Shown: positions 28,082 through 40,236 of the stretch, piece after piece | Numbering within the stretch: the first letter of the stretch is position 1 | Layout of the letters: the number at the start of each line of letters is the position of its first letter | Source: Erpobdella octoculata | Lineage: Eukaryota > Annelida > Clitellata > Hirudinida > Erpobdellidae | NCBI GenBank assembly: GCA_963978895.1 | Contig: OZ022238.1 | Location: forward strand, 36,877,270-36,941,269 | Direction: 5' to 3' | Length of the DNA stretch: 64,000 bases | Translations under genes and position numbers: made by a program | The notes under the pieces: generated by a model | Told to the model about the DNA's origin: nothing | Seen by the model: the letters and a program-made list of their open reading frames with translations, nothing else | Database searches by the model: none

Positions 28082-29350
28082 AGGCCCGCAACTACGGGGG
28101 GCGAGGGGGGCTTTGCCCCCCTATAAGATATTTCGCCACCCCTGGAAAATTTTAAGATATGTAGTTTTTTGAAATTTATAAACCTGTTAACCGTTACACA
28201 AGTAAATAGCTGGATAAAACAGCGTATTTCGCCCCCCCAATTCTAAGATATGTACTTATTTTTTCGAACTTTATAAACCTGTTAACCGTTATAAAAGTTC
28301 ATAACTGGATAAGGCAGCGGATTTTGCCCCCCCCCCCCCCCCCCAAATTCAAGATATGTACCTATTTTTTCGAACCTGTATACAAGTTCATAGCTCGATA
28401 ATAAGGCAGCGGATTTCGCTCCCCTCTGAAAAATTCTAAGACATGTACTTTTTTGAACTTTATAAACCTGTTATGTAGTGTTTAGCTAGATAAGGCAGCG
28501 TATTTCGCCCTTCCCCCTTACTGAAAAATTCTAAGTTATGTACCTTTTTGAACTTTATAAGCCTGTAAACCGTTATTCTGGTACATAGCTGGCTAAAGCA
28601 GCGTATTCAGGAATACTCACAAAATTGGGAATGTTGGGTATCTATCAACACATCTGCAATATAGTGTATTGTATACGGTTAACTTATTAACGCATCACTG
28701 CAAACATCTCAGCAAAACCTTGGGATGCAACTTTTTCTCACGGCCCACTTATATTTGAAAAAAAATCTAAAACTTTTTAAAGCCTTTCTTTAATTTTTCC
28801 TCCAAAAAACTGATGACCGGGGGGTTTAGTCGGAGCTGCTTTTTCAAAATATTTTCAAAGCCACTTTTTTATTTTTTCTGTATAAAAACTGATAGCTGAT
28901 GACCGGGAGAGGGGGCTATCCGGAAGTAGTTTATCCATACATGTTAAACCACTTCAGAGGGGCCAACTAGTTGGCCTATCCAACCTCAAAAACCTAAAAT
29001 ATCAGAATAGAAGCTTGAAGTGTACCTATATAAAATTACAGATTGTGTTTAAATTAAAAAACAAAACAGAAAATTAATTCTGTAATGCAAAGATTTACGA
29101 TAAATGGATTATTTTTATTTATTGCACTTTTTGTCATTTTATTTTTATAAACTATTCCAGCAAATCCAAAATGAAGTCATAAAAATAATAAACAATATGG
29201 GTGTTGCTGACGCACCTTGGTTTTACATATAATATTTACATTGTCTTTTTAACTCCCGATATAATTTTAGTGGTTTTTTGGCCATTTTCATTTTTCGCCC
29301 CCATTTAGAGATAGCTCGCCCCCCCCCCCCAGAGCATGACGTCTAGTTGC
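28082..29350 (+). mobile_element. interspersed repeat B, long copy with internal tandem repeats
   Basis: The left end GCAACTACGGGGGGCGAGG and the right end GCTCGCCCCCC...CTAGTTGC are partly inverted (CGCAACTA). About five ~95-bp units (roughly 28126-28620) repeat ACCTGTTAACCGTTA, AGCTGGATAA.GCAGCG and GATTTCGCCCCCC words. No coding capacity. It interrupts repeat F. Superfamily not assigned; a clean target duplication was not found. Confidence 0.65.
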
Positions 29351-29636
29351 GTCTATGTTGACATAATTAAAGGACGTCTCCGACATTGTCGACTCCAGTG
29401 TCTACAGCGTTTTTATAAATTTCTGTTCATTTTTAGATTTATAATTTATAATTTTAAATAATGTTTAATTATTTTGACAAATATATTTAGGTTTTGGGCC
29501 GGCTCTTTTATAAAGCAGACAGCATTTTAGTTCTATTCACTTTTACACTTGTTATTTGTGTTGCTTATATCTTAGTAAAATGTCGAAATATTCCAACGCG
29601 TTTTAAGTTCTAACTGTGCTCTTCCTGTCTTTTCTA

Positions 29637-31873
29637 ATGATCTCGTCTACAGCTGAAAAATTATTATTTTTGATTTTCGTTTATTTTCTGGTTTCTGTCT
29701 GCAGTCAATCTAGTCATGACTTCTACAATATTCTTGGAGTTAACAAAAAATCAACTCCCAAAGAAATAAGGGATGCTTACCTAGAGTTGATAAAAAAATG
29801 GTTGTTTTTTTAAATTATATTTAAAATTATGTTTACAATTTCAGACTTTTTAGTAATAATTTCAGACTTTTTAATAATAATTTCACACGAGGAAAAGTTC
29901 AGTCAGAGATATTTATGCGTGTGAAGTTAGCCTCGAGGCTGGCAATGCTAATTAAAAATAAAAATAAATTGGTTGCACTGGGGCGGTGCTATACATTGTT
30001 GGATGGGGTTTAAAAAATGGAATCGAATGGTATATTTGTGTTTTCTTCGGTTCAACAATTAAAAAAGTTATATGCCAAAAACGACGATTTTCCCACGAAA
30101 ATTGCATAAAATCAAGCTTGGCTCTCCTGTGAAATATTCTAACTTTATTTTAACTGCTGTGCTGGAAATATCCGAGACGCTTGTTTTTAGATAATTCAAT
30201 ATCTAATCCAACAATGTAACGTTTGCTTCTAAAAGTTAATAAATAAAAAAGTTATCGAATAAAAGGCCGGACCGTATACCAATTTCTCGGAGCAAACCGA
30301 AACGTAAACAAACGCTGCGACTGGACAATCGAGTCTAGCTCACTGTGGCTAATTATACAAAATATGCAAAATGGCTACTCGCTAACACCTCCTAACGAAC
30401 TTTAGGGAATATTTTATTTTTAAGAAAAATCTATTGAATTTTATGAAAAATAAATTTTTTTAATAAAAGTTTTGTTAAAAAGGTAATTATTTAATAAAAT
30501 TTAAACAATGCACGCAAGTGAAATGTTTCGTTTGAAACTCTTCCTTAGAAAGCATTAGAAGTGCGTATTTTTGGTGAATCCACCTTCTACATTTTTCGCA
30601 CTCCACCCAGTTCCCACCTGCACCCTCTCCACCAGATTGCAATACAAACAGTAAAAAGGCACCTGTGACTCAAATTCAAAATGATGCCCACAGTTGTGGT
30701 ATATTTGAAGGAGTTTCTATTAGAAGACTGGATCATGGGGAAGATCTAAGTGTTTATTTTAATCCGGACAAGGAAAGGAAAGAGTGGTTGAAAGAAATCT
30801 TGCTATCATCTGACAACACGTCGAACTATTGATTTAATTTTACTTTTTAGGACTAGAAAGATCAGTCATAATTAAGTTAAATTTTTTTACAAGGCATCCC
30901 AGTTCAAATCCAAGTGAAGAAGCTATCCGACATTTTCATCTTATAAATGAAGCTTACAAAGTATGTATAATTATTTGCAACTGCATTAAAGTTTATTTTG
31001 GTCACATAGTCACATGCTCTGGTAAAAACCGAAGACAATTTTTGAGCTTCAGTGAAAGACGTTATGAGGAATTTTTTACTAATATAAATAATAATATTAT
31101 TAATTAATATATTAATATTAAATCAAATAAGAATTTTGTGTTTTTCATGGCATCAGTGATTTTGCAAGTCATGGAATTTTTAATTTCAGACTGCTGTAGT
31201 AATTTATTGTTCAAATTGTTATTCCTAAATGTTTAACATCTTTACAGACGTTATCGGATCCTGAAAAAAAGTCCCTGTATGAAGTGTTTGGCAAAGGAGT
31301 TATGGATTTGGATATTTTTCTTAAAGATGAGAATGAAAGAAAAGGTGGAAATTTTCAGATAGTTACATCCTCTACTCCACAACTTCTATCTAACAATTTT
31401 TATACAATCTCTTCAAGGTGTGTCTAATTTTTTTTTATTAGATGGAAAAAAGTTTTGTTTAAAATGTGTGACAGAGCACTGTAACTGAGCTGCACATTGG
31501 TCAAATTCTAAGAATTATAACATAATTAAAGTAAAATAATTTTTAGTAAATTTAAATGTGTGGTCTAAAGACATTTTTTAGATATTTTATTTTTAAAATA
31601 ATTAAATGATTATATCTGAAAATTCTTTCCAGATATTTTGACGAAGTTGTAAAGCCAAAAAGTTTCCAGCAGCCATTCATTATTTTTGTTACATCTCTTA
31701 AATGTCTTGATTGTAAAGGGAAGTTAGATTTATGGATGGATTGGTGTAAAGAGCTTTTACTTGATGGTGAGTGTTTATTTTCTTTAATGATTATAACGAT
31801 TTATTTTTCATTTTTATTTAAGTTTATATTATTAGATAAACTTATGTTATTTTGGATATTATGACAACGATGG

Positions 31874-31912
<39 letters not shown>

Positions 31913-34900
31913 ATCTTCAACAATGACCAACAACAGGAGTGAGATGTGGTTTGATCAGAAGTGAAGATGAGAAGTTATTGCTGAGGAGATTGCATGTTCC
32001 GAATCTGCCATCCGGTTCAGGGATGGTTGGCATATTGGAAGGAAAGACATCGTGGAATGTTAACATTTCTACAAGTTTTGATGAACTCAAGTATTTTCTC
32101 ATCACTCTTTTTCCAAAAGAGTTAATCACTGAAGTACTTTTATTATTTTTTATGTTTATAAGAATTTATGTATCGAGTTTGAATCATGTTTTTTGTGAGC
32201 CTGTCAGTATTGCTGATAATTAAAAAAATGTTTTTTAATTTTTTAACTTCAATCAAAACTTATTCTAAGATTATTAATTTTCAAATTTCCATCAGCTGAG
32301 TGATCAGAATTTCATTGATTTCCTCAATACTTGCACTCGTTCAAAAAACCACATTTCTTTTGTTCTCTTTACAACTTCATTTCTACCTCCTCTGCCATAC
32401 TGTACATCCCTGTTTAATACAAGATCGCATGTATCTGGAGGCTTCGTTTACATGAAAAAGTAGGATTTATATTAATTGATTGATTACAAATGTTCTGTAA
32501 TTATTTTTAAAATCATTTTGAAGTTAAAATGATTTTTTATTGCAGCCTATTCAGTATTTAATTTATTAGATTAATTAAAATTATTTAGATTTAATTAATC
32601 ATGGTACTTATAAATTTATTTAAAAAAGTGCCTCATCTCAACATGTGATAAGAAAATTCAACATAACATCTGATAAGATAACTATTCTTGTATTCAAAGA
32701 AGATTTCAGAACTCCTGTTTTCAAGCTTTCTGTAATTATTTTTTAATACTTTTTATATGATTTGAATTATAGAAGAATATTATTTATTTGTTTGTTTGTT
32801 TGTTTATTTTATGTTTGAAGATGAAAACATTTCATAAGGATCATTTTGATCAAATTATGAATAAACATCAACTACTTAATACTCCACGACTTTCCTGTCC
32901 AGTAATGTTCGACTTAATTTGTCCCTTGGAAACACCTAAAAACAAGAAAAGGTTTTCAGATTTTTTTATTTGTTTAAAGTTCCAATATACGAATTAATTA
33001 TGAATGACGATTTATTTGTTTAAAGTTCCAATATATACGAATTAATTATGAATGACGATTTATTTGTTTAAAGTTCCAATATACGAATTAATTATGAATG
33101 ACGATTTATTTGTTTAAAGTTCCAATATACGAATTAATTATGAATGACGATTTATTTGTTTAAAGTTCCAATATACGAATTAATTATGAATGACAATGCT
33201 TCTTGCAGCATGTGTGTCATTCTACTAACGAGTTCAAAACGTGAATTTGAACCGCATCTGGCATCATTCAAAGAATTTTCTGAGTCCTATGCATACAGTG
33301 ATCGAGTGAGGTTCGGTTACGTTTTTGAAGAAAAACAGAAATCTTTTGTTCAACTTCTAACTTGGGGAAAAGGAATTTATAATTCTACAACAAATTCTTT
33401 AAAGGTAACGGAAATCATGTTTTAAGTTTTTGTTGCAAAAGAAGGAATTTTTTGTGTCTGTTTATAAATCATGTTAATGATGCATTGATCTTGATTTGCA
33501 CATAAATTATGTTAATGTTGTATTGATCTGCTTTGCACATGAATTATGTTAATGTTGCATCGATCTTGCTTTGCACGTGAATTATGTTAATATTGCATTC
33601 ATCTTGCTTTGCCTATGACCGAACCAGGTTCTTGTCAAAATCAGTTTTTCATTGGATTTTGTATGCAATTCTTTAAAATAAAAATTGGGTATTTTTGAGT
33701 TGCGAGCAATTTGAATGTGACAGGTGGCAGTTATATGGCGGAGAGATGGAAAGAGTTTGAATTATGAATATTTGGAAGGAGGGTGGCACGTGTCGGGTCA
33801 GAATTTACAACGTGCTCGCAGGAGGCTTGTCCAACTTCTCGATTGGCTCCTGAAAAGTCCGAGCACCCTCGGAAATGTTGTCGAGTTGAAGAATGAAATT
33901 GTTAATGAACATCTCAAGGTTTTCATGTTTTTTTTTTCTTTTTTATCTTTAAATGCAGAAGTCCATTTAAATATCTCGTTTGATGTTTCATTGATTAGAA
34001 TCTGAAAATTAGAATTATAATCCGACTGAAAGAGTGGATCGATGGATGTTTTGATTTTTTACTTGGGTTCGACCTTTTGTTTACTTACTTTTTTCTATTA
34101 GAAATTGTTATCTCAAATAATTATATTATTTGTTTTAATAATTCCAAACTGAATAATGCTTAAATGTCTTTTAAAGAGTGGATAATTCAACTTACTTGAT
34201 GGGATTCAAAACTATAGCATTTGTCATCATGCTTGGATTTGGATTTCATTATCTGGCTCAAAAAGAAGTTCAGAGGATTGAAGGTTCAAATATTTCAACA
34301 AAATCAAATTCAACAAAGCAAATGAAAAACAGCGAACCAGAAAAGTAAGAAACAAGTTTGCTCCTACACGAGTTGAATGGTTATTTTATATCAAAAGAGA
34401 TCTTGTTCTAAAATCTGATGAGTGAGCCAGTTGTCTTGTTTGATGAACACTGGTGGCACTAGGATAAGTTATGTTTCTGTTTGCATTGGTTAATCCAGGG
34501 GGCAGTGAAGGGCATCTCCCCCGCCACTGATGTGCCCAAATGTGTAGCATTAAAAAATAAAATGACTGCAAGCCTGCATATTTTAAGCTGCTATAAGGAA
34601 GAAAATGACTGTTCTGTTGTTTCTATTGATAAAAACAGAGTATACACGATTAACTAGGAATAGTTAACTTGAGTTAAGATTATAATTGCATAAATTGAGT
34701 ACTTCAATTGCAGTTTGAGATAGCATATTTGAATTCATCACAACACTGAACCATTTCTAGGACATGATAATTTTGTTTATCTATTCAAGTGAACAACATC
34801 AAACAATAAGCCTTTTTATGTTACAAAAAGTTTTTGAACAAATTCTTAGTGATGATAGTGATGACTTAGACAACCTGATAATTTTCTCCGAGCCCTTCAT

Positions 34901-36755
34901 GACATTTTATCAATGTGACCGGGCAGAAAGAAGTCGATTATATTAATGATGAGACAGGATTCGACTGTGTTTTAGTAGATAAAAATAGAGTTCAAAAGTT
35001 CGCTTAATGCCTTGAGGCACAAAACGCCAAACAAGGTTGATACCTACATAGAAAAAAATCCCCTTTTAAATTGTTTTACACCACTGACATGAATTCTTGT
35101 CAGCTCAAAAAATAATCTAAAGACGTGTGCATCAACGGAACAACGACAGTTTTGACGTAGTAGAAAAGGAGATGAAATTTACCTAAGGGAGAGAAAGATG
35201 ACTTTTTCAATATTGTTGAACTCTAATGCTGATAGTGCCAAGAGATACATTTAAGGCTCTTTTATTTTTTAAATTACCCAACACTTCGGTGTTGTGAATA
35301 AAAAATTTCTCAAGTTTAAAATTTTAGTTGCTTTCAGTATTCGAATTATTGGAGCAATTTTCGTAAAACAGACATCCAAATTTAAAGGTTTTGTTTAAAA
35401 TATGTCACAAACAAAAATACATGTGTTGAAACATAAGCAAGAAGCCTAAATAATATAATTAGTAAAAAAATATAAATCTCATTATCAACGAATGAAGCAT
35501 TCCATTGAGCAAGAATGGGATATTTAATGTCCCAGTGGGATTTGAAATTTTATAAAATTGTAATAAATTTTTTACAGCTGAAATAATGCCACAAACTGAA
35601 GTTCACATGTTGAAATATAAGCAAGAAGCCACAAATGTTTATTCAGAAATTTTATTTCAGTATATCCCACTTATAACAAAATTGGTTATAGTGAATTTTT
35701 ATAACATAACATGCAGAATTCATATAACCGACTTTGTTATAAGCGAAGTTTGCTATAACTAATTTTGTTTTAAGTGGAGTAAACTTTAATAAAGTTTTGG
35801 TCGTAAACAGATTAAATAAAGAGCCAAAATAGGTTAGATCCACTGTTGTGATATTCTTTCAAACCCCTCAAATTACTAGTCATTTTATCAAAACTCGTAG
35901 ACATAAATTTGAATATGTTTCTGTACTTATGTGGGTCTAAAAATTTATGTCAACATTATTTTTTTGTACTTACATAGGCCAATAATATACGTCCACATGT
36001 TGTGCCCTGAAAGTTACAAGTCCCTCGTGGTTGATAGTCCTTCAAACATGCGCCTGCTTCTTCTTATGGTCGATTCAATTTCAAAAGAGAGGCTTACTAA
36101 ATACTTTGGAACTTTTCTCCAATCTTATGCACGGTTGGTATTTATTTCATCATGCTTAACTAACTGTATGTGTTGAGTACTTCATAACATTTAAATTTAC
36201 AGATCTAAAGCCTTCAAATTTGCATTTGTGGACCTCGATCAATATTTCAACTGGTACAGACAGTTGTTGGACATAACCATGAGGCAGTCGGAACATTATC
36301 GAACACTAAAAAAATGCTTCAACAACATCAATGTAAAGAACTGCTTGGGCACTGTACTAGCAATCAATGGAGTGAAGAAATATTACTACATGTACCACAT
36401 AAGTTCATTCAAGCCATTTCCTTCTTTTCATAAGAAAGACGGCGATTCCAACAGCGAAAGCGAAGTTGAGAACAAAGAAAGCACGGATGCTGCTTCTGAA
36501 GAACTTAAAATTGGGATGTCACAAAGTTCAGGATCACTCAAGCGTAGAAATAACTGCAGAAAGAAGGAAACAGATGAAAGCTGCAACAATGATGAACAAA
36601 ACAAGGAAAACAAAAAATTTGTAGATGCTGACAAGCTGTTTGAGTTTGATCTTCTAAGAGGATTGGACAGCTGGCTTGAGAAATTGTGCCAAGGAAAGTT
36701 AAAGAAGTTCAAGATCAGTCAGTGGCCCCGTGATATGACATCCCAATTTCCTTGA
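29637..36755 (+). CDS. DNAJC16: DNAJC16/ERdj8-like J-protein, 14 exons, 821 aa
   Basis: Exons: 29637-29800, 30894-30960, 31248-31417, 31633-31766, 31937-32133, 32296-32459, 32629-32731, 32821-32951, 33209-33404, 33724-33918, 33999-34066, 34177-34344, 35978-36133, 36203-36755. All introns are GT-AG and phases join without a stop. Residues 1-24 are a signal peptide; 28-92 a J domain (FYNILGV, AYKTLSDPEKK); 135 onward thioredoxin-like folds with a CLDC (C158-C161) redox-type motif; about 537-557 a transmembrane helix; then a charged tail ending in WLEKLCQGKLKKFKI. Order and length match human DNAJC16 (about 780 aa), an ER membrane J-protein linked to autophagosome size control. Odd: the J-domain HPD triad reads HPS (residues 56-58), so Hsp70 stimulation is doubtful. 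An upstream GTG frame exists, but ATG 29637 gives the better signal peptide. The 3' part of the last exon is repeated downstream. Exons 2 and 11 are short and rest on phase and family alignment. Confidence 0.88.
30577..30832 (+). other. unrecognised open frame in DNAJC16 intron 1
   Basis: Open frame containing CNTNSKKAPVTQIQNDAHSC and SVYFNPDKERKEWLKEIL, ending at TGA 30832, with AG sites at its left (CACCCAG, CCACCAG). Composition is protein-like rather than repeat-like. It could be a cryptic or terminal exon, or a pseudogene fragment. No family recognised. Confidence 0.3.
31868..31911. repeat. (GAT)n microsatellite in DNAJC16 intron 4
   Basis: About 14 GAT/ATG units just upstream of the exon 5 acceptor. 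Confidence 0.9.
32960..33200 (+). repeat. 46-48-bp minisatellite, 5 units, DNAJC16 intron 8
   Basis: Unit begins TTTATTTGTTTAAAGTTCC and ends AATTATGAATGAC; five near-identical tandem copies end at the exon 9 acceptor. Small length variants (TATATACG against TATACG) show recent unit turnover. Confidence 0.92.
33465..33625 (+). repeat. ~43-bp minisatellite, 4 units, DNAJC16 intron 9
   Basis: Four diverged units of the form AATTATGTTAATGTTGCAT then GATCTTGCTTTGCAC. Confidence 0.85.
34380..35800. repeat. repeat debris in DNAJC16 intron 12
   Basis: About 34390-34570 has a GC-richer block (GGTGGCACTAGGATAAG, CAGTGAAGGGCATCTCCCC). About 35655-35780 has inverted ATAACAAAATTGGTTATAGT / CTATAACTAATTTTGTT words typical of short MITEs. 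No intact element ends could be fixed. Confidence 0.4.
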
Positions 36756-37443
36756 TTTTTCTTCTTGCAACCTTGCTGTACTTTCGACAAAATTTTCTAG
36801 TCAACACAACGGTTTTGTGGGAGGTGCAATTTTTTATTTATTCAATCGTGAATCTCGTATTTTTTAATTTCTCTTTTTTCGATAAACATTTGGTTTTGTC
36901 GTGTGCAGTGCAAACGAAGCTCAACTTATGTCATCATATTATAAATAATTATTTATGGAAAAAGTGGTTACGATACATTGATTCATATAATTTAGTTGTA
37001 ACGTCATCGAATCCTAAAGAAGAGCACAACAATACAATAAAAAATGTCATCACAACAACAATTCAAAAAAATAATTAACACAGACCTTTAAAATCGATCG
37101 TCTTAAAAACGTTTCTTTTAAACAAAATAAAAAGAAACGACAATTGTGCTTTTTGATGACCATGCTGAGAAACAAATAAACAGTTTCTGTGAGATAAATT
37201 AAACATTTCAATAAAAACACTGGAAACAAGATGGGGGAACTATTAGGAGGAGAAACAACTTACTGAGTACCACAACCTCAAACTGTGTTGTGCAGTATGT
37301 ATCATCATAAATGTAGCATGATGAGGTGACACTATAAAACCTAGCATTTTGAAGTCATGGCGAGCGTTCAAGTGACTTAGCTCAAATGCAATAAAAAACA
37401 ATAAATTATACATAAATAAAATTACAACATAGACGGCATGTTT
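36756..37443. other. 3' intergenic spacer between convergent genes
   Basis: Lies between the DNAJC16-like stop and the stop of the truncated efflux copy. It probably contains both 3' UTRs. AATAAA words occur on the plus strand at about 37037 and 37218, and TTTATT (minus-strand AATAAA) at about 36834; none is proven. The same spacer is repeated at 42125-42812. Confidence 0.5.
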
Positions 37444-38926
37444 TCAAACAATTTTGTGCTCTGTAGTTGGATGATGCTCAACTTCATAATCGATGTGGAC
37501 GAACGCCCTCTCGACTTCTTGAATTTTTTCCAGTTTCGTTTGAAGCGATTCTCCGATGTCGTGAGCTTCTTGCATGGTCATGCTGCCCGGCAGTACGATG
37601 TCGACTTCTACCAAGAAGTTGTTACCAAAGTGGAAAGCACGCAAGGTATCGATGAAGAGGATTTTTTCATGATGGTTTAACGACAGCCAGGTAAGTTTTT
37701 TCAGAAAATCTGGCTGAGCCGTGTGCCCCGTAAGCAATTTTATTTGTTCTGAAAATTAAAAAAAGTTCAATTTAGTTTTTCTCGTGTAAATTCTAATATC
37801 ATAATTACATGGTTAATCTCTGCAGTTGCTAACCTCTGCCTGTTTTGTACCAGCTGATTATGATGTATAAACTTATCAGAATAGCACCGATCGGATCTGC
37901 ATACTTCCACAATCTGTAAGCTGAAATTCAGAAAATTTTCAGCATAAAAAAAAGTAGAATAGTATTATATAATATAAACTGAAAATGTTTTAACAACCAC
38001 ATATCTCTAGCAGTTAAAATACAAACAGAAAATAAATAAATAGAAGCCAACCAATAAGACCACAAGCAAGTGCGGCAGAATTAGAAACGACATCATTTCT
38101 GTGATCCTGAGCCAGTGCCATGGAACCAGGAGTTGGATTTCTTCGACACACGAGGAACAAAACGAACTTTACCACTGCAATAATATTTTACATTAAAAAT
38201 AATACAAAACTAAAAAACACAAAGTGATTATACTGTACGCAGTACAAGAACAATGCTTAATAGCTAACCGACTGTAGTACAGCATATTACGATGGAATCA
38301 ATTTCAAAAATAGGTCCCTGAGATCCCTTGAGATGAACATATTGATACATCTCTTCAATAGTAACACAATAATTCGCTGATTTATTGTGCATCGTAGTAT
38401 TCATCCAGTCATATTTGGCATATTCAATGATGGTTTCGATGGACTGACGAATCATGGCAACAGATGCAAGTGCCATAATCACAGACAACACGATAATGGC
38501 CACAGGCTCAAGTTTCGTTCTACCTATTAAACATTGGATTTTCAATTAAAAAAAATCATAAAACATATTTTTATTGATATTAATACATATCAATTTTTAC
38601 ATATCGTAATAATTGGTAATTAATTAATTAACACATATAATAATTTTTAATTATCTAATTAATAGATATCAACTACCTTGGGGATATAGATAAGGATACA
38701 TAAAAATTACTTTTGGGATATAGATAAGGATACATATCAATTACCTTGGGGATACAGATAAGGATCTCTTTTCTTTATAGCTCTGCTACTCCACCACATA
38801 AGAGCACCTGAAGCCAGATCAACTATACTGTCTATTACTGAGGTTATCACTGCAAGAGATCCTGAAAGAACAGCTGCTACAGTCTTTCCAATGAGTAACA
38901 ACTGTAGGTTAACAAATTTTTTAACA

Positions 38927-39036
38927 CAATTATACTCTTTATTGTACACAATTATACCCTTTCTTATACACAATTATACTCTTTATTATACACAATTATG
39001 CCCTTTCTTGTAAACAATTATACTCATTATTATATA
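38927..39036. repeat. ~23-bp minisatellite, efflux intron 4 (3' end)
   Basis: Units of the form CACAATTATACTCTTTATTATA, about five. The same minisatellite reappears at 40112-40236 in the same intron, with repeat A and ~0.8 kb between them. Repeated in the second tandem copy at 44296-44405. Confidence 0.85.
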
Positions 39037-39038
39037 TA

Positions 39039-39341
39039 ACTAGCGGGGTACCCGCATTGCCCGGGGTTTTCAGAAGTTTTTCTCTCGCTCCCGTTTCCTT
39101 GCCTGCTTGCTCTCCTGCTCCCGGTCACTTTCCTGTTCCCGCTTGCTTTCCCGCTCTCACTTGCTCACCTGTTCCCAGTCGCTTTCCCTTTCCCACTTGC
39201 TCTTTGGCTCCTGCTCCACTCATTTTGTTACCGATTTTAATTTTTTCAGAAAAACCTTCTATTGGCTTTCAAGATTGTGTGAAAATTTCATTACGATCGG
39301 TTGAATGGTGAAGCAATGCATAAAGGACATACAGACATAAT
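39039..39341 (+). repeat. interspersed repeat A, copy 4 (full)
   Basis: ACTAGCGGGGTACCCGCATT head, CTTTCCTGTTCCCGCTTGC body, tail with CATTACGATCGGTTGAATGG and AAAGGACATACAGACATAA. In efflux intron 4, opposite to the gene. It is the best-preserved head-to-tail copy in the window. Confidence 0.8.
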
Positions 39342-40111
39342 GGAGTTCATATTTTAAATTTATTTTTTATAAAATTTCTAAAGAACTTAATACTAAATGT
39401 TACATGTAAAAAAATTATTTATAAACTATGTTATAAGTGAAATTCCTTCTTATTTTTAACAACTTTCCTTGTTAATCCCCTCTTACATAACACACACTTG
39501 AATGAAGTTATCCTTTCAAGTTAAAAACAAAAACTAAATATTCAGTGCAAGATATCTCGTAAAACAAAACTCTTAACTGTTTATTGTTACATACATTTTT
39601 ATCCTTATGAACTATATTATGTAAGCAGAGTTATATGAACTATATTATGCAAGCAGAGTTATTTGATAGAAGACAAAAACAGATGATCGGTCAAATAAGC
39701 ACCGCTTGCATAACATCTGTTTGCGTGTCAATAACCATCTTGCTCATTCATTACAGATGTTATGTAAGCGAGGTTATTTTACCGATTAATGTGTAGGATC
39801 ATCTTTGTTTGTGTGTCTAAAAGCCCTACACACTTTACTTTTTGAATGGTGTATTTGTACGCATACAACACACACTCTGCAAAGGAAAGGTCATAAACAA
39901 GAATGTGGCTCTATCAATCAGAAAATGTAAATATGTAAAATGTATTTTCAATAAAATATATAATACATTTACCATTCAAATTGTGTTTATTTATAAAGCC
40001 ACGTCTCTTTTCAACCTCTCCTCAGGCCTTCAGAGATGTGCGTTATTTGCGAAAAATAAGGCATACGAATATATAATTGGCAAACATACGAAACAGCCTA
40101 ATGACAGTAAT

Positions 40112-40236
40112 TAATTATACTCTCTTTTATATACAAATATACTCTTTATTATACACAATTATACTCTTTAATACACATAATTATATTCTTTATTATACAC
40201 AATTATACTCTTTCTTATATACAATTACATTTTCTA
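40112..40236. repeat. ~23-bp minisatellite, efflux intron 4 (5' end)
   Basis: Units of TATACTCTTTATTATACACAA, about five, ending in a short TA run. Repeated at 45481-45605 in copy 2. Confidence 0.85.

Noticed and set aside
32960..33200. Possible CRISPR-like array of direct repeats
   Set aside because: Units are head-to-tail with no unique spacers and sit in a eukaryotic intron; it is a minisatellite.
34764..34946. Frame with acidic ILSDDSDDLDN suggestive of a piggyBac N-terminus
   Set aside because: Too short and common in composition; no other piggyBac motif or TTAA-flanked ends were found.
36428..36712. 94-codon minus-strand frame in the last DNAJC16 exon (and its duplicate at 41797-42081)
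   Set aside because: Shadow of the DNAJC16 coding strand, which has clear family similarity; the serine- and leucine-rich antisense translation is compositional.
37438..37680. Plus-strand frames opposite the last efflux exon
   Set aside because: The minus strand encodes the conserved CDF C-terminal domain with a splice acceptor in phase; the plus frames have no such support.
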